Positions 44,909 through 54,420 of a stretch of DNA of 64,000 nucleotides are shown one piece after another (position 1 is the stretch's first letter; each line of letters opens with the position of its first letter). The translations under genes and the position numbers were made by a program. The DNA is from Nocardia asteroides (GTDB taxonomy: Bacteria > Actinomycetota > Actinomycetes > Mycobacteriales > Mycobacteriaceae): NCBI RefSeq assembly GCF_900637185.1, contig NZ_LR134352.1, positions 3,772,001 to 3,836,000 on the forward strand, given 5' to 3'. Below the pieces are notes generated by a model, which saw only the letters and a program-made list of their open reading frames with translations, did not search any database and was not told the DNA's origin.

Positions 44909-46057
44909 ATGCCGCTGCCGACCCGACCTCCGAGCAGGCTCGTGGACGCCGTCGACAGTTCGACCGCGGCCGCCGTGGCGGTGTTCCTGGTCGGGCTGCT
45001 GTTGTGGGCGGCCGACGGGTGGGCGATGGTGACCGATCGCGACGTCTACCCGGCGCCGGTGAAGCTGGCGCTGCTGTGCGCGGCGTTCGCCATCCAGATC
45101 AGCGCACAGTACCGGCCCGCGCTCGCGTTCGGCCTGATGGTCGTGCTGCTGGCCGTCGACATGGGGTTCGGCCCGTCGCTGCCGCTGTGGATCGCGCTGA
45201 CCGACGTCATCTTCCTGGCCGTGAGCACCGGATCGGACCGCCTGGGCCTGGTGGTCACCGGATTCGCGTTGATCACCACTCTCGGCGGCGCCGCATTGGG
45301 CCTGGCCTTCGTCGGGGTGCGGGCCGGACTGTTCATCGCGCTGGCCGGTGTCGCGCTCACCTGGTCGCCGCTGGGCTACGCCCGGGCGGTCCGCGCGTCA
45401 CGGCGCACCGTCGAGGTCGAACGCCACGCCGCCCGCGCCGATCTCGCCGCCCGCGACGCCGAACGCGTCGCCGCCCTCGGCGACGAACGCCGCCGCCTCG
45501 CCCGCGACCTGCACGACACCGTCGCGGGCCACCTGTCCGCCGTGGCCATCCTCGCCGAAGTAGCGCAGAAGAAACCCGGCGACCTCGCCGTCCTCCAGTC
45601 CATCCGATCGGGTAGCCTCGCCGCGCTCGACGAGATGCGCGCGACCATCGACCTGCTCACCTCCCCGGACGACACCGCCGTCACCGCCCGGCTCGCCTCA
45701 CTGGACGGGCTGATCGACGCCGCGCACGCCGCGGGCGGATCGGTCACCCTGCACCGGCCCGCGGACCTGAGCCTGCCCACCGCCGTCGAGGCCGTCCTCA
45801 CCCGAATCCTCGGCGAGACCATCGCCAACGCCACCAAACACGCGCCGGGCACACCCCTGGACATCGACGTGCGCCGCGACGCCACCGCGGTGGTGTTGAC
45901 CGCCACGAATCCGATCGTGCCCGGCAGACCGATCGGAGAGGGAAACGGCTTGCGCAACATGATGTTCCGCGCCGAATCGATGGACGGTGTCCTGTCCGCC
46001 GGCGCCGAGGACGGCCACTGGCGAGTACACGCCCGGATACCGGCGGACCAGCGATGA
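44909..46057 (+). CDS. Two-component sensor histidine kinase, NarL/DesK type
   Basis: A 382-residue sensor with four to five N-terminal helices (residues about 15-155) and a HisKA_3/HATPase_c kinase core. The phosphorylated histidine is H202 in RRRLARDLHDTVAGHLSAVA; the ATP-binding N box is LGETIANATKHAPG and the G box GEGNGLRNMM. ATG at 44909. Its stop overlaps the response-regulator start (ATGA). The signal is likely a membrane event, as no large extracellular loop exists. Confidence 0.93.
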   Translation: MPLPTRPPSRLVDAVDSSTAAAVAVFLVGLLLWAADGWAMVTDRDVYPAPVKLALLCAAFAIQISAQYRPALAFGLMVVLLAVDMGFGPSLPLWIALTDVIFLAVSTGSDRLGLVVTGFALITTLGGAALGLAFVGVRAGLFIALAGVALTWSPLGYARAVRASRRTVEVERHAARADLAARDAERVAALGDERRRLARDLHDTVAGHLSAVAILAEVAQKKPGDLAVLQSIRSGSLAALDEMRATIDLLTSPDDTAVTARLASLDGLIDAAHAAGGSVTLHRPADLSLPTAVEAVLTRILGETIANATKHAPGTPLDIDVRRDATAVVLTATNPIVPGRPIGEGNGLRNMMFRAESMDGVLSAGAEDGHWRVHARIPADQR

Positions 46058-46692
46058 CGGTCACGGTGGTGGTGGCCGACGACCACGCCACGATCCGCGC
46101 CGGCATCACCATGCTGCTCGAGTCGTCGGGTCAGGTCCGCGTCGTCGGCGAAGCGGGCGACGGCGTCGCCGCCATCCGGCAGGCCCGCGCACTGCGCCCC
46201 GACGTGGTCCTGATGGATGTGCGCATGCCCCGAGTCGACGGCCTCGAGGCCACCGCGGCGGTGGTCACCGAGACCACGGCAAAAGTGCTGGTGCTCACCA
46301 CCTTCGCCATCGACGACTACGTCCTCGGCGCCCTCGCCGCGGGCGCGAGCGGCTTCCTGCTCAAATCCGTCGGCGGCGACGACCTCGTCCGCGCCGTCCT
46401 GGCGGTGGCCGACGGAGACGCCGTTCTGGACCCGAAGGTGACCCGCGCGGTGATCGCCGCCCTCCCCGCCGCCACCTTCCACGCACCCACACCCGACCTG
46501 TCCGCCCTCACCGAACGCGAACGTCAGGTCCTCGCGGGCATGGGCGCCGGCCTGTCGAACCACCAGATCGGCACCCGCCTGCACATCGGCGAGGCCACCG
46601 TGAAGACCCATGTCTCCCGGGTCCTCACCAAACTCGGCGTGCAATCACGCGTCCAGGCAGCGGTCATCGCGACCCAAGCGGGACTGGCCTGA
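46054..46692 (+). CDS. Response regulator, NarL/FixJ family (LuxR HTH)
   Basis: A 212-residue response regulator. The receiver domain has acidic D9/D10, phospho-acceptor D55 (VVLMDVRMP) and K105-region LLKSVGG; the output domain is a LuxR helix-turn-helix (SALTERERQVLAGMGAGLSNHQIGTRLHIGEATVKTHV). It is translated from an ATGA overlap with the kinase gene and should be its partner. Target genes unknown. The gene is convergent with the reductase pair. Confidence 0.95.
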   Translation: MTVTVVVADDHATIRAGITMLLESSGQVRVVGEAGDGVAAIRQARALRPDVVLMDVRMPRVDGLEATAAVVTETTAKVLVLTTFAIDDYVLGALAAGASGFLLKSVGGDDLVRAVLAVADGDAVLDPKVTRAVIAALPAATFHAPTPDLSALTERERQVLAGMGAGLSNHQIGTRLHIGEATVKTHVSRVLTKLGVQSRVQAAVIATQAGLA

Positions 46693-46763
46693 CAGAAATA
46701 CTCGGCCGCTCGGTGTCGCGCCGTGGTCGGGCTTCAGGTGGGCTTTGGTCGGTGTGCCGGGTT

Positions 46764-47360
46764 TCAGCGGGCGATCGAGACGGCGAACGGTGTGAAGCCG
46801 GAGGAGCGGATGACGTGGGGGACGAACAGGATCGCTGCCTCGGTGGCGCGGGCGGTTTCGATGCCGCCGAGGTCGCTGATCCATTCCGGTGGCCAGCTCA
46901 GGTCGGTGAGCAGCGCGGCGACCGTCTGCTTGGCGTCGGCGTCGTCGCCGGACAGGAACGCGGTCGGTGGGTGGGTGAGCGCCGTGGGCTCGGTCATGAC
47001 CGAGAACAGCATGGTGTTGAGGGTTTTCACCACGCGCGTGTCGGGCAGGCTCTGCTGGAGCTGTTCGGCCAGGCTCGACCCGGGGTAGAGCAGGGCCGCT
47101 GGTAGCCCGTCCGGTCCGTCGAGGGTGGCGTTGGCGACATCGACGAGGATCGTGCCAGCCAGCTCGTCGGCGAGGGCGACGAGTCGTTCGAGTGAGCTCG
47201 CGCCGGGGGTGGCGTTGATGACGATCGCGGCGGCGCGGATCGCGGCGGTGACGGCCTCGGGGGAGCGGTCGGGCACGCGGACGTCGTGGCCGGCGGCGCG
47301 CAGCGCGGTGGCGAGCGAGCCGCCGACGCGGCCGCTGCCGAGAACGGTGATCGTGGTCAT
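46764..47360 (-). CDS. NAD(P)-binding F420H2:NADP oxidoreductase-like protein
   Basis: A 198-residue Rossmann protein with GSGRVGGSLATALRAAGHDV (dinucleotide loop at residues 8-13), INATPGASS and TRVVKTLNTMLFSVM, the pattern of the NADP oxidoreductase coenzyme-F420-dependent family. ATG at 47360 follows GAGGAGA. It is 31 bases downstream of the inositol-phosphatase-like gene on the same strand and is likely co-transcribed. It may exchange hydride between F420 and NADP or act on another substrate. Confidence 0.85.
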   Translation of the reverse strand: MTTITVLGSGRVGGSLATALRAAGHDVRVPDRSPEAVTAAIRAAAIVINATPGASSLERLVALADELAGTILVDVANATLDGPDGLPAALLYPGSSLAEQLQQSLPDTRVVKTLNTMLFSVMTEPTALTHPPTAFLSGDDADAKQTVAALLTDLSWPPEWISDLGGIETARATEAAILFVPHVIRSSGFTPFAVSIAR

Positions 47361-47391
47361 GGAAGTGTCTCCTCGGAGGATCGACGGGTGA

Positions 47392-48207
47392 TCAGCGTGC
47401 AAGGGTGCCGACGGCAGCGGCGTGGACCCCGGGGCCGGTGGCCAGGAAGCTGTCGGCGGCGGGGGTCCATGGCCGGCCGTCGGCGGTGGAGATTTGGCCG
47501 CCTGCCTCGGTGACGAGCAGGGCGCCGGGCAGCAGGTCGGCGCGAGCACCGGCGAACTGCCAGAAGCCGTCCACGCGCCCGGCGGCCACGTTCACCAGGT
47601 GCAGGGTGGCGGGCACCGCGACTCGCACGACGAGGGCGTCGAGGAACATCGCGCTGATCGACGCGCCGAGCCGCCGCACGACGGCGTGGTCCTCGTCGGG
47701 GCGGGCCTGGCTGGTGGCCATGACGGCGAGCCCGAGATCGGTTGTCGCCGAGACCCGCAGCGCGCGGCCGTCGAGGTGCGCGCCTGCACCGGCCCGCGCG
47801 GTGTAGGTCTGGCCGGTCAGTGGCAGATGGACCACGGTGAGGACGGGCTCGTTGTCGCGGACCAGGGTGGCGGTGATCGCCCAGTCCGGGAGGGCGTGCA
47901 GGTGGTTGATGTTGCCTTCGACAGGGTCGACCACCCACCACTCACCCTCGGGGAGTTCGCCGGCGTCGAGTTCCTCCTCCACCCAGCGCGCGTCCGGACG
48001 CAGTGCCTCGAGCCGCGGGCGCAGCACACCGAGCACGGCGTCGTCGTTGGCGGCCAGGGCGTGTACGAGGTCGTCGCGGCTGTCGTAGGTGACGATGTCG
48101 TCGAACCGTTCCCGCAGGGTCGAACCCGCCGCGCGGACCGCGATCTCGGTCTGGGTCAGCAGTTCGGCGTCGGTGGTGACACCGGCGGGGAGGGTTGTTT
48201 CGGGCAT
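47392..48207 (-). CDS. Inositol monophosphatase-family protein with altered metal motifs
   Basis: A 271-residue protein with the IMPase fold (WVVDPVEGNINHLHALPDWAITATLV; C-terminal GALLVTEAGGQIST). The motif DP[IV]DGTxNF is changed to DPVEGNIN, the W-D of the second motif is replaced by GARADLLPG, and the EE pair of WVEEELDA stands where GEE is usual. It may be a phosphatase with a different metal site or a catalytically impaired relative. It is divergent from a LysR gene and co-oriented with the Rossmann-protein gene. Confidence 0.82.
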   Translation of the reverse strand: MPETTLPAGVTTDAELLTQTEIAVRAAGSTLRERFDDIVTYDSRDDLVHALAANDDAVLGVLRPRLEALRPDARWVEEELDAGELPEGEWWVVDPVEGNINHLHALPDWAITATLVRDNEPVLTVVHLPLTGQTYTARAGAGAHLDGRALRVSATTDLGLAVMATSQARPDEDHAVVRRLGASISAMFLDALVVRVAVPATLHLVNVAAGRVDGFWQFAGARADLLPGALLVTEAGGQISTADGRPWTPAADSFLATGPGVHAAAVGTLAR

Positions 48208-48333
48208 GACGAATCTCCTTGTCCGTGAGGGGTGTTGGGTTCGGGCCGGGGTGGAAACTCGGGGGCCCGGTGCTCGTCTTCGACGCTATGCCCACCGATA
48301 GTTAACTTCAAGTGCATGTAAAGCACGGATAAG

Positions 48334-49290
48334 ATGACTGTCATGCAATTGGACCTGAACCTGCTCGCGGCGCTCGATGCCCTGCTGGAGGAGGGCAGCG
48401 TGGCCGGCGCCGCGCAGCGGTTGCACGTGACGGCACCGGCGATGAGCCGCAGCCTCGGGCGGATTCGGCGCACCACCGGGGATCAGATTCTGGTGCGCAC
48501 CGGACGGTCGATGGTTCCCACGCCCTACGCCCTCGCGGTCCGGGAGCAGGTGCACGACCTGCTGGCCCAGGTGCGCGGAGTCCTCGCGCCCACTCGCGTG
48601 CTCGACCTCGACACCCTCGACCGGGCCTTCACCCTGCGCTGGCACGACTCGCTCGTGGCGCTGGCCGGCCCGGCGCTGCTGTCGGCGGTGCGGGAGCGGG
48701 CGCCGGGTGTGCGGCTGCGGTTCATCGCGGAGTCCAGCGTCGACACACCTGAATTACGCCGCGGCGAAGTCGATCTCGCCGCGAACGCCGACCGGCCGAC
48801 CACTCCCGAGATCCATTCGGTGCGGGTGGCTGACACCAGCCACGTCGCCGTCGTACGGCACGGCCACCCTCTCGCTGACGGGCAACCCCTGACTGCCGCG
48901 CGGTATGCCGGGGCGCACCACCTGGCGATCTCGCGGCGCGGCACGTTGACCAACCTCATCGACGACGAGCTCGCCCGGATCGACCTCACCCGGCGGGTGG
49001 TGGCCGGCGTGCCCACCGAACACGCGGCGTTCGAGTTCGTTCGCGGCAGCGATCTGCTGGTCACCGTGCCCGAAGCCAGCACCCGCACCGCGGCATCCGA
49101 CCTCGGCCTGGCCGTGCTCGCACTGCCGCTGGACCTCCCGTCGGCGACGGTGTACCTGTCCTGGCACCAGCGCTACGACACCGACCCCGCCCACACCTGG
49201 CTACGCGAGCTCGCCCGCGCCGCGCTCGCGACCTCCATCGCGACGCTCGAGCCGGCGCAGCGAGACGCCGGCGCCGTCGAGGGTGCGTGA
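48334..49290 (+). CDS. LysR family transcriptional regulator
   Basis: A 318-residue LysR protein. Helix-turn-helix: LDLNLLAALDALLEEGSVAGAAQRLHVTAPAMSRSLGRIRRTTGDQILVR over residues 6-55; substrate domain from about 90. Start is ATG at 48334, with ATG 48343 also possible. It faces the IMPase-like gene across 126 bases that include the partly symmetric ACTTCAAGT and GTGC-N7-GCAC, possible LysR sites. Likely regulator of the phosphatase-like/reductase pair. Confidence 0.9.
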   Translation: MTVMQLDLNLLAALDALLEEGSVAGAAQRLHVTAPAMSRSLGRIRRTTGDQILVRTGRSMVPTPYALAVREQVHDLLAQVRGVLAPTRVLDLDTLDRAFTLRWHDSLVALAGPALLSAVRERAPGVRLRFIAESSVDTPELRRGEVDLAANADRPTTPEIHSVRVADTSHVAVVRHGHPLADGQPLTAARYAGAHHLAISRRGTLTNLIDDELARIDLTRRVVAGVPTEHAAFEFVRGSDLLVTVPEASTRTAASDLGLAVLALPLDLPSATVYLSWHQRYDTDPAHTWLRELARAALATSIATLEPAQRDAGAVEGA

Positions 49291-49495
49291 GCCCGGCAAA
49301 AGACCAGCAACCGGACTCGCTCAGGCGGCTGGGCGGACCCTTCTCGAAAGATGTTGCCTCACAGTGCCTGATTGTTGATCGTGTGAGTACGAAACGGCCG
49401 AGCATCCCCGGCTGGAGCAGCAGGCGACTACCGTCGTGCCGGTGGCAGAACAAGATCGAGCTCGAGTGGTTCGGGTAGTCCGCGCGGTTCAGCGG

Positions 49496-49696
49496 ATGAA
49501 CCTGACGATCGACAACCGGTTCGCTCTCATCGAGCCGGATCCGGCCGGAGTCGAGCTCGCGACCGTGGATGAGGGCGAGGGGCCAGTCGAGTTCGATCTG
49601 TTCGCCGTGAAGCTGTCCAGCGGTGAGGTTCACCGCGACCTCACCGACTTGGAAGCGCTCGACCTCGCGAGATGGTGGTGTTCGCTGCACAGCTGA
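49496..49696 (+). CDS. Small protein of unknown function
   Basis: A 66-residue soluble protein, MNLTIDNRFALIEPDPAGVEL and on to a Trp-Trp tail. The frame is open to 49436, but third-codon GC rises sharply only after the ATG at 49496, which supports this start. I recognise no family. It lies alone between a LysR gene and a kinase gene; a short ORF by chance cannot be excluded. Confidence 0.45.
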   Translation: MNLTIDNRFALIEPDPAGVELATVDEGEGPVEFDLFAVKLSSGEVHRDLTDLEALDLARWWCSLHS

Positions 49697-50074
49697 GTGT
49701 CTGGGTTCGGCACCTGGTTCTCGGCCTGTACTGCTCCGGCCGGGCACCACCGGCAGTTTCGCGAGCTAGCCAGCCTGACCTCTAGACCTGCTCCGCATCG
49801 GGTCGGTTCTTCGACGGCTTCGGCGACGAGGAACCGAGGCGCGCAGAATGTGTTTCGGGTCGGTCCCGATGTCATCGACAGCCTGGGAAGAGGGACCGAT
49901 CCGCCGACCGGCGTGGGACGACGCGATTCGCGCGGGTCGCCACCGCCTACAGATCCGGCCACGGTGCCTGAACGTAGTAGAGGCAGGTCCCTATCCCGAA
50001 AGTCGTATGAACGGGACACCGAAGTCACCCCTCGGGTCGACGCAGCGGTGTGCCCGGCGACCTACGGTGTGTCC
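49697..50074. other. 378-bp region without a supported gene
   Basis: One reading frame stays open and runs into the kinase gene, but it lacks coding character or known motifs. No convincing hairpin, repeat or promoter was seen. Confidence 0.6.
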
Positions 50075-51247
50075 ATGCTGGACGAACGCCTGGTGCGGTG
50101 GTGGGCCTGCTCCCCGGTTGGGGCCGACGCGGTGATGGTGTCGGTCCTGGTCGTGATCTGTGCGGGCGCGGGTTTGCTGGTAGACGCGGGCGTCGACTAC
50201 TTCGTGTTCTCGGCGGCGCTGTTGGCCCCGCTCGCGGTGCGGCGTCGATGGCCCGAGGCGTCGGCGGCGATCATCGCCGTGGTGGCCTTCACCCAATGGG
50301 CGTGCGTGCGTGACACCACCGGCGCGGTGCTTGCCGATGTGGCGGTGCCGCTGGCGATCTACACTCTCGCGGCCCACGGCGAACGATGGGCCGGCCGCGC
50401 GGGTCTGCTCGCGGGTCTGGGCGGGGCGGTTCTCGGCGGCTGGAGCTGGCCGCAACTGCCGATGCCCGCGCTCGCGCATGTCCTGGTGGGCGTGTCACTG
50501 GCCGGGATCGTGGTCGCGGCCTGGCTCGCGGGATCGTGGCAGCGATCCCGGCGCGGGGAAATCGCGGCGCTGACCCGGCACGCGGCTCTGCTGGAACAGC
50601 AGCAGGAGCAGCGAACCCGCCTGGCGGTCCTGGAAGAACGCACCCGCATCGCCCGCGACCTGCACGACATCCTCGCCCACTCGCTGGCCGTGGTCATCGC
50701 CCAGGCCGACGGCGGCCGCTACGCCGCCCGGGCCGAACCCCGGCGGGCGATCGAGGCATTGGCCGCGATCGGTGACCAGGGACGAACCGCCCTTGCTGAA
50801 ACGCGCCGCGCCATCGGTGTCCTGCGCGACGATCCATCCGCTTCCCCCGATCCGGCTCCCGCGCCCGGTATCGCGGACCTGTCCGCCCTCGCCGACGACC
50901 TGCGCGCCGCGGGCCTGCCGGTGGATCTGACCATCGACCTGTCCGGGCCGCCGCTGGATGCCGGACTCGGCTTGCTCGTCTACCGCATCGTGCAGGAAGG
51001 ACTGACCAACGTGGTCAAACACGCGGAAACCGCTGCGCGAGCAGAAGTCTCGGTCCGGATCGACGGGCCGCAGTTGCACATCGATGTCTCCGACGACGGC
51101 CGAGCGAGCGGGACCGGCACTCGCCCCGGTTTCGGACTGATCGGAATGCGGGAGAGAGTGGGTGCCTACGGAGGAAGCGTGGAGCTGCGGAACCGGCCGC
51201 ACGGCGGGCACCGGCTGGCCGTCGTCGTCCCGCTCGGGACCCGATGA
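50075..51247 (+). CDS. Two-component sensor histidine kinase, NarL/DesK type
   Basis: A 390-residue membrane kinase. Four to five helices (residues about 17-155) precede a coiled linker (ALLEQQQEQRTRLAVLEERTR) and HisKA_3 motif with H197 in RIARDLHDILAHSLAVVI; the ATPase N box is VQEGLTNVVKHA. The frame is open another 126 codons upstream, but the conserved membrane part begins with ATG at 50075. It is coupled to the response-regulator gene by an ATGA overlap. Unrelated in sequence detail to the kinase at 44909. Confidence 0.92.
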   Translation: MLDERLVRWWACSPVGADAVMVSVLVVICAGAGLLVDAGVDYFVFSAALLAPLAVRRRWPEASAAIIAVVAFTQWACVRDTTGAVLADVAVPLAIYTLAAHGERWAGRAGLLAGLGGAVLGGWSWPQLPMPALAHVLVGVSLAGIVVAAWLAGSWQRSRRGEIAALTRHAALLEQQQEQRTRLAVLEERTRIARDLHDILAHSLAVVIAQADGGRYAARAEPRRAIEALAAIGDQGRTALAETRRAIGVLRDDPSASPDPAPAPGIADLSALADDLRAAGLPVDLTIDLSGPPLDAGLGLLVYRIVQEGLTNVVKHAETAARAEVSVRIDGPQLHIDVSDDGRASGTGTRPGFGLIGMRERVGAYGGSVELRNRPHGGHRLAVVVPLGTR

Positions 51248-51894
51248 TGATCACCGTGCTCCTGGTCGAGGACCAGATCCTGGTGCGCGCGGGCTTCCGG
51301 ATGGTCGTGGACTCACAACCCGACATGCGGGTGATCGGTGAAGTGGGTGACGGCGAAACCGCGGTGGCTACAGCGGCGAGACTCGCCCCGGATGTGGTTG
51401 TGATGGACATCCGGATGCCCGGTGTCGACGGCATCGAGGCAACCCGCCGGATCATGGCGGTACCGAACCCGCCCCGGGTGCTCGTGCTCACGACCTACGA
51501 CCTCGACGATTACGCGACGGCCGCCGTGCGCGCGGGGGCCAGCGGGTTCCTGCTCAAAGACGCACCGGCCGAACACTTCTTGGCCGCCATTCGCTCGGTG
51601 CACGCCGGAGACGCGGTGCTGGCCCCCTCGACCACTCGGCGGTTGCTGCACGTACTCGCCCCCGCCGTCGACCCCGCGGCCCGCGAACTGGTGTCGACGC
51701 TGACCGAGCGCGAGACCCAGGTGCTGCGCATCCTGGCCACCGGAGCGTCCAACGCCGAGATCGCCGAGGCCCTCGGAGTGGGGGAGGGCACGGTGAAAAC
51801 CCATGTCCGCCATATCCTGACCAAACTGTCCGCCCGCGACCGGGTGCGGGCGGTCATCGTCGCGCACGAGGCCGGGCTCACCGGGCTCGGCTAG
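51244..51894 (+). CDS. Response regulator, NarL/FixJ family (LuxR HTH)
   Basis: A 216-residue regulator with receiver residues E9/D10, phospho-site D55 (VVVMDIRMP) and LLKDAPAEHF, and a C-terminal LuxR helix-turn-helix (STLTERETQVLRILATGASNAEIAEALGVGEGTVKTHV). ATG at 51244 overlaps the kinase stop, and a second ATG follows at once. Its stop overlaps the convergent hydrolase stop by four bases. Partner of the upstream kinase. Confidence 0.95.
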   Translation: MMITVLLVEDQILVRAGFRMVVDSQPDMRVIGEVGDGETAVATAARLAPDVVVMDIRMPGVDGIEATRRIMAVPNPPRVLVLTTYDLDDYATAAVRAGASGFLLKDAPAEHFLAAIRSVHAGDAVLAPSTTRRLLHVLAPAVDPAARELVSTLTERETQVLRILATGASNAEIAEALGVGEGTVKTHVRHILTKLSARDRVRAVIVAHEAGLTGLG

Positions 51895-53453
51895 TCTTCG
51901 TCGCGCGAGCAGGCGCTGTCGGTCGCGGGCAGTGCCCCGTCGAGGAGGTAGGCGGTCACGGCCGAGTCCACACATGCCGAACGGTCGAAGAGGAACACGC
52001 CGTGCCGAAACGCCTCCCGCAGCGTGACGGCGCGGGCCGCGGGCATGGCCGCGGCGAGCGCGTGCAGACCGGCCGCGGGCGCCACCGGGTCACCCTCGGC
52101 TCCGACAAGCAGCGCGGGGGTGTCGTTCGCGATCACGGTGGTGGGTTCGGCGGGTTGGACCGGCCAGAACGCGCAGGGGCCCGGGTGCCTGGCGAGAGCG
52201 CCGAACAGCGGTTCCGCGTCACGATGGTTCGTGATGTCGACGGCGTAGTCGGCGGCGGGCCGAGCCGGGCGGTCGGCGCACTGATTGGCCACGGTGGCGC
52301 TGAAACCGAACTCGGGTGTCACCCCGGTGTCGGCGCAGAGCGCGAGTTTGGCCGCCAGGGCGGGCGGTGGGTCGATCGGCAGGCCGTGGGCCGCGTCCGA
52401 CAGTGCCCGGACCTGGTCGGTGAAAGCGGTGTAGGCCTCGGTGGAATCGTCCACGGTGAGCAGCAGTCCGGGCACCAGGTCGGCGGTGACGGTGACTCCG
52501 GCGAGGGTGATCGGCTCGACCGCGACCCGCGCGATCAGAGCGTCGACGGTGCCGAGGACGTCCGCCGTGGTCGCGCCCAACCCCAGTTCCGCGTTCCGCT
52601 CGGCGGCCCAGCGCGCCCAGTCCGCGAGCGCCGCGGCATCGGCGGCCGCGGTGTGGCGGGTGAGGTCGGGTCCGGCGGCATGTGGGTCGAGCGGGCTGTC
52701 GAGGACCATCCGATCGACGTGGTCGCCGAACAGTTGCGCGTAGACAGCGCCGAGATAGGTGCCCCACGACCAACCCAGATACGACAGCGAGGGCTCACCG
52801 AGCAGGGTCCGCAACATGTCCAGATCGCGGGCCGCGGCGCGGGTCGAGGCGTGCGGCAGCAGATGCCGCCACGGGGTACAGCGGTCGGCGAGCCCACGGG
52901 CGGTGTCGAGCGCCCGCTCGACACCGGCACTGTCGGTCGGAGCCGCCTGCGCGAGTCCGAGGTATTCGCCGGTCGGCCAGCCACATTCGAGCGGCGAGCT
53001 CGCGCCGAAGAAGCGGGGGTCCATACCGACCAGGTCGTAGCGCTCGGCCAGTTCCGGGGCGGCGGCATGGCCGCCCTCGGGGCCGTCGAGCAACAGGGAG
53101 ACTCCGTCCCGGGACGGTCCGGGACCGCCGGTCTCCACCACGAGCGTCCCGAGTCGGCGGGTGGGATCGGTCGCCGGCCGTCGGGCCACGGCTATCGTGA
53201 TCGTCGCACCATCAGGGTTCGAATAGTCCACGGGCACTGGGAATTCACCGCATTCCGCGCCGACTGCGGTCAGCCGCGCGCCGATCGGGTCGCTGTCCCC
53301 GACAGCACAGGCGTGCCAGGCGATGCGTTGCTCGCGGCTACCCGTCGGAAGTCCGGACGGTTCCTGTTCCACCGGCGCGCACGCGAGCGACGCTGCTCCG
53401 CACAACGCCACCGCCACTGCCGCCGACCCGATTTCATATCTGGAGAAAGTCAC
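51891..53453 (-). CDS. Exported alpha/beta hydrolase, tripeptidyl-aminopeptidase (TAP) type lipoprotein
   Basis: A 520-residue surface serine hydrolase. The signal ends in SLAC (Cys25, lipobox). Core motifs: oxyanion loop VVETGGPGPS, nucleophile Ser229 in GWSWGTYLG, acid in LLVGAEGDPVAP and the C-terminal TAP-like domain with histidine in FRHGVFLF. It resembles mycobacterial and Streptomyces exported peptidases. GTG at 53453 is the only sensible start, though no clear ribosome site precedes it. Role: peptide hydrolysis outside the membrane, by family. Confidence 0.9.
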   Translation of the reverse strand: MTFSRYEIGSAAVAVALCGAASLACAPVEQEPSGLPTGSREQRIAWHACAVGDSDPIGARLTAVGAECGEFPVPVDYSNPDGATITIAVARRPATDPTRRLGTLVVETGGPGPSRDGVSLLLDGPEGGHAAAPELAERYDLVGMDPRFFGASSPLECGWPTGEYLGLAQAAPTDSAGVERALDTARGLADRCTPWRHLLPHASTRAAARDLDMLRTLLGEPSLSYLGWSWGTYLGAVYAQLFGDHVDRMVLDSPLDPHAAGPDLTRHTAAADAAALADWARWAAERNAELGLGATTADVLGTVDALIARVAVEPITLAGVTVTADLVPGLLLTVDDSTEAYTAFTDQVRALSDAAHGLPIDPPPALAAKLALCADTGVTPEFGFSATVANQCADRPARPAADYAVDITNHRDAEPLFGALARHPGPCAFWPVQPAEPTTVIANDTPALLVGAEGDPVAPAAGLHALAAAMPAARAVTLREAFRHGVFLFDRSACVDSAVTAYLLDGALPATDSACSRDED

Positions 53454-53613
53454 AGGTCGACCGTATTTTCCGGGTCGCCATCGGGTCGTCTACCCGGGGA
53501 ACGATATCTGTGGGGACCAACCTCGCCCGAAAGAGAGACAACAGGGTTCGTGAGGTGGGCTGTTCCCCGCGCCGGACCGCCGGTGTGCCGGGTAGGCGAA
53601 GCGGTCCGGCGGT

Positions 53614-54420
53614 TCAGTGGGCGGGCTCCCAGACCGCCGGCCAGTCGCGTCCCCGGAACGCCGCGTCGACGCCGCCGTCGACGAACACCACCGACCCGAC
53701 GAAATAGGTGGATTCCGGACCGAGCAGGAACGCGACGAGTGCGGCGACTTCCTGTGCGGTGCCGCCTCGTCCGGCCGGGACCGTGGCCAGGAATCCTTCC
53801 ATGGCCGCCCCGATGAGCGGGTCCTTGCGGCCTTCCTGTGTCATCGGGGTGTCGATGATGCCCGGTGCGACCGCGTTGAGACGAATGCCGTCTCTGATGT
53901 AGCTCGCCGACTGTGTCCGCGCGTAGTAGGCCAGCGCCGCCTTGGTCGCGGGGTAGGCCTGGATGGCTGCGATCTCGCCGAAGGACGCGGCGATCTCGTT
54001 CGCTCGCTCCTCGTCGTGATCGAGGCAGGCGTCGGCGAGGGCGGTGGGCCAATTCGGTTGTGTGGTTGTCGAATTGGAACTGACCAACACGACCGAGGGA
54101 TTCTGGCCGGCGGCGAGCAACGGCCGCAGACCTTCCAGCAGGTCGATGGCGCCGAAGTAGTTGACCCCGATCATCCGCGAAGCGGACCTGCCGGTGGTGG
54201 CGGCGAGACCGGCGAAGGGGACGAATCCGTCGAGGCTGCCGTCGAGCAGGGAGGTGGCCTGTGACAGTGCCTCGGCCCGGCCCGCCGCGGTACTGAGATC
54301 GACCGTGATGTCGGCTTCATGGAGGTCGATACCGATCACGCGGTGACCGTCGGCCTCCAGGCGTTGCTTGGTGGCGGCGCCGATACCGGACGCTGCTCCG
54401 GTGATGACGTAGGTGCTCAA
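53614..54420 (-). CDS. SDR family NAD(P)-dependent oxidoreductase
   Basis: A 268-residue short-chain dehydrogenase: cofactor loop TGAASGIG (residues 7-14), serines at 114-115 (VLVSSNS), catalytic YPATK (Y156, K160) and the C-terminal YFVGSVVFVDGG. The pattern with DLHEADITVDL is close to 3-alpha-hydroxysteroid dehydrogenase/carbonyl reductase types. The start is TTG at 54420 behind AGAGGA. It lies alone before the MCE locus, so a steroid/lipid link is possible but not shown. Confidence 0.92.
   Translation of the reverse strand: MSTYVITGAASGIGAATKQRLEADGHRVIGIDLHEADITVDLSTAAGRAEALSQATSLLDGSLDGFVPFAGLAATTGRSASRMIGVNYFGAIDLLEGLRPLLAAGQNPSVVLVSSNSTTTQPNWPTALADACLDHDEERANEIAASFGEIAAIQAYPATKAALAYYARTQSASYIRDGIRLNAVAPGIIDTPMTQEGRKDPLIGAAMEGFLATVPAGRGGTAQEVAALVAFLLGPESTYFVGSVVFVDGGVDAAFRGRDWPAVWEPAH

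Noticed and set aside
49291..49495. Short overlapping ORFs between the LysR gene and the small-protein gene
   Set aside because: Third-codon GC is low, no ribosome site and no motif; counted as non-coding.
49697..50074. In-frame 126-codon N-terminal extension of the second histidine kinase
   Set aside because: The extension lacks coding character and the conserved membrane part begins at ATG 50075.
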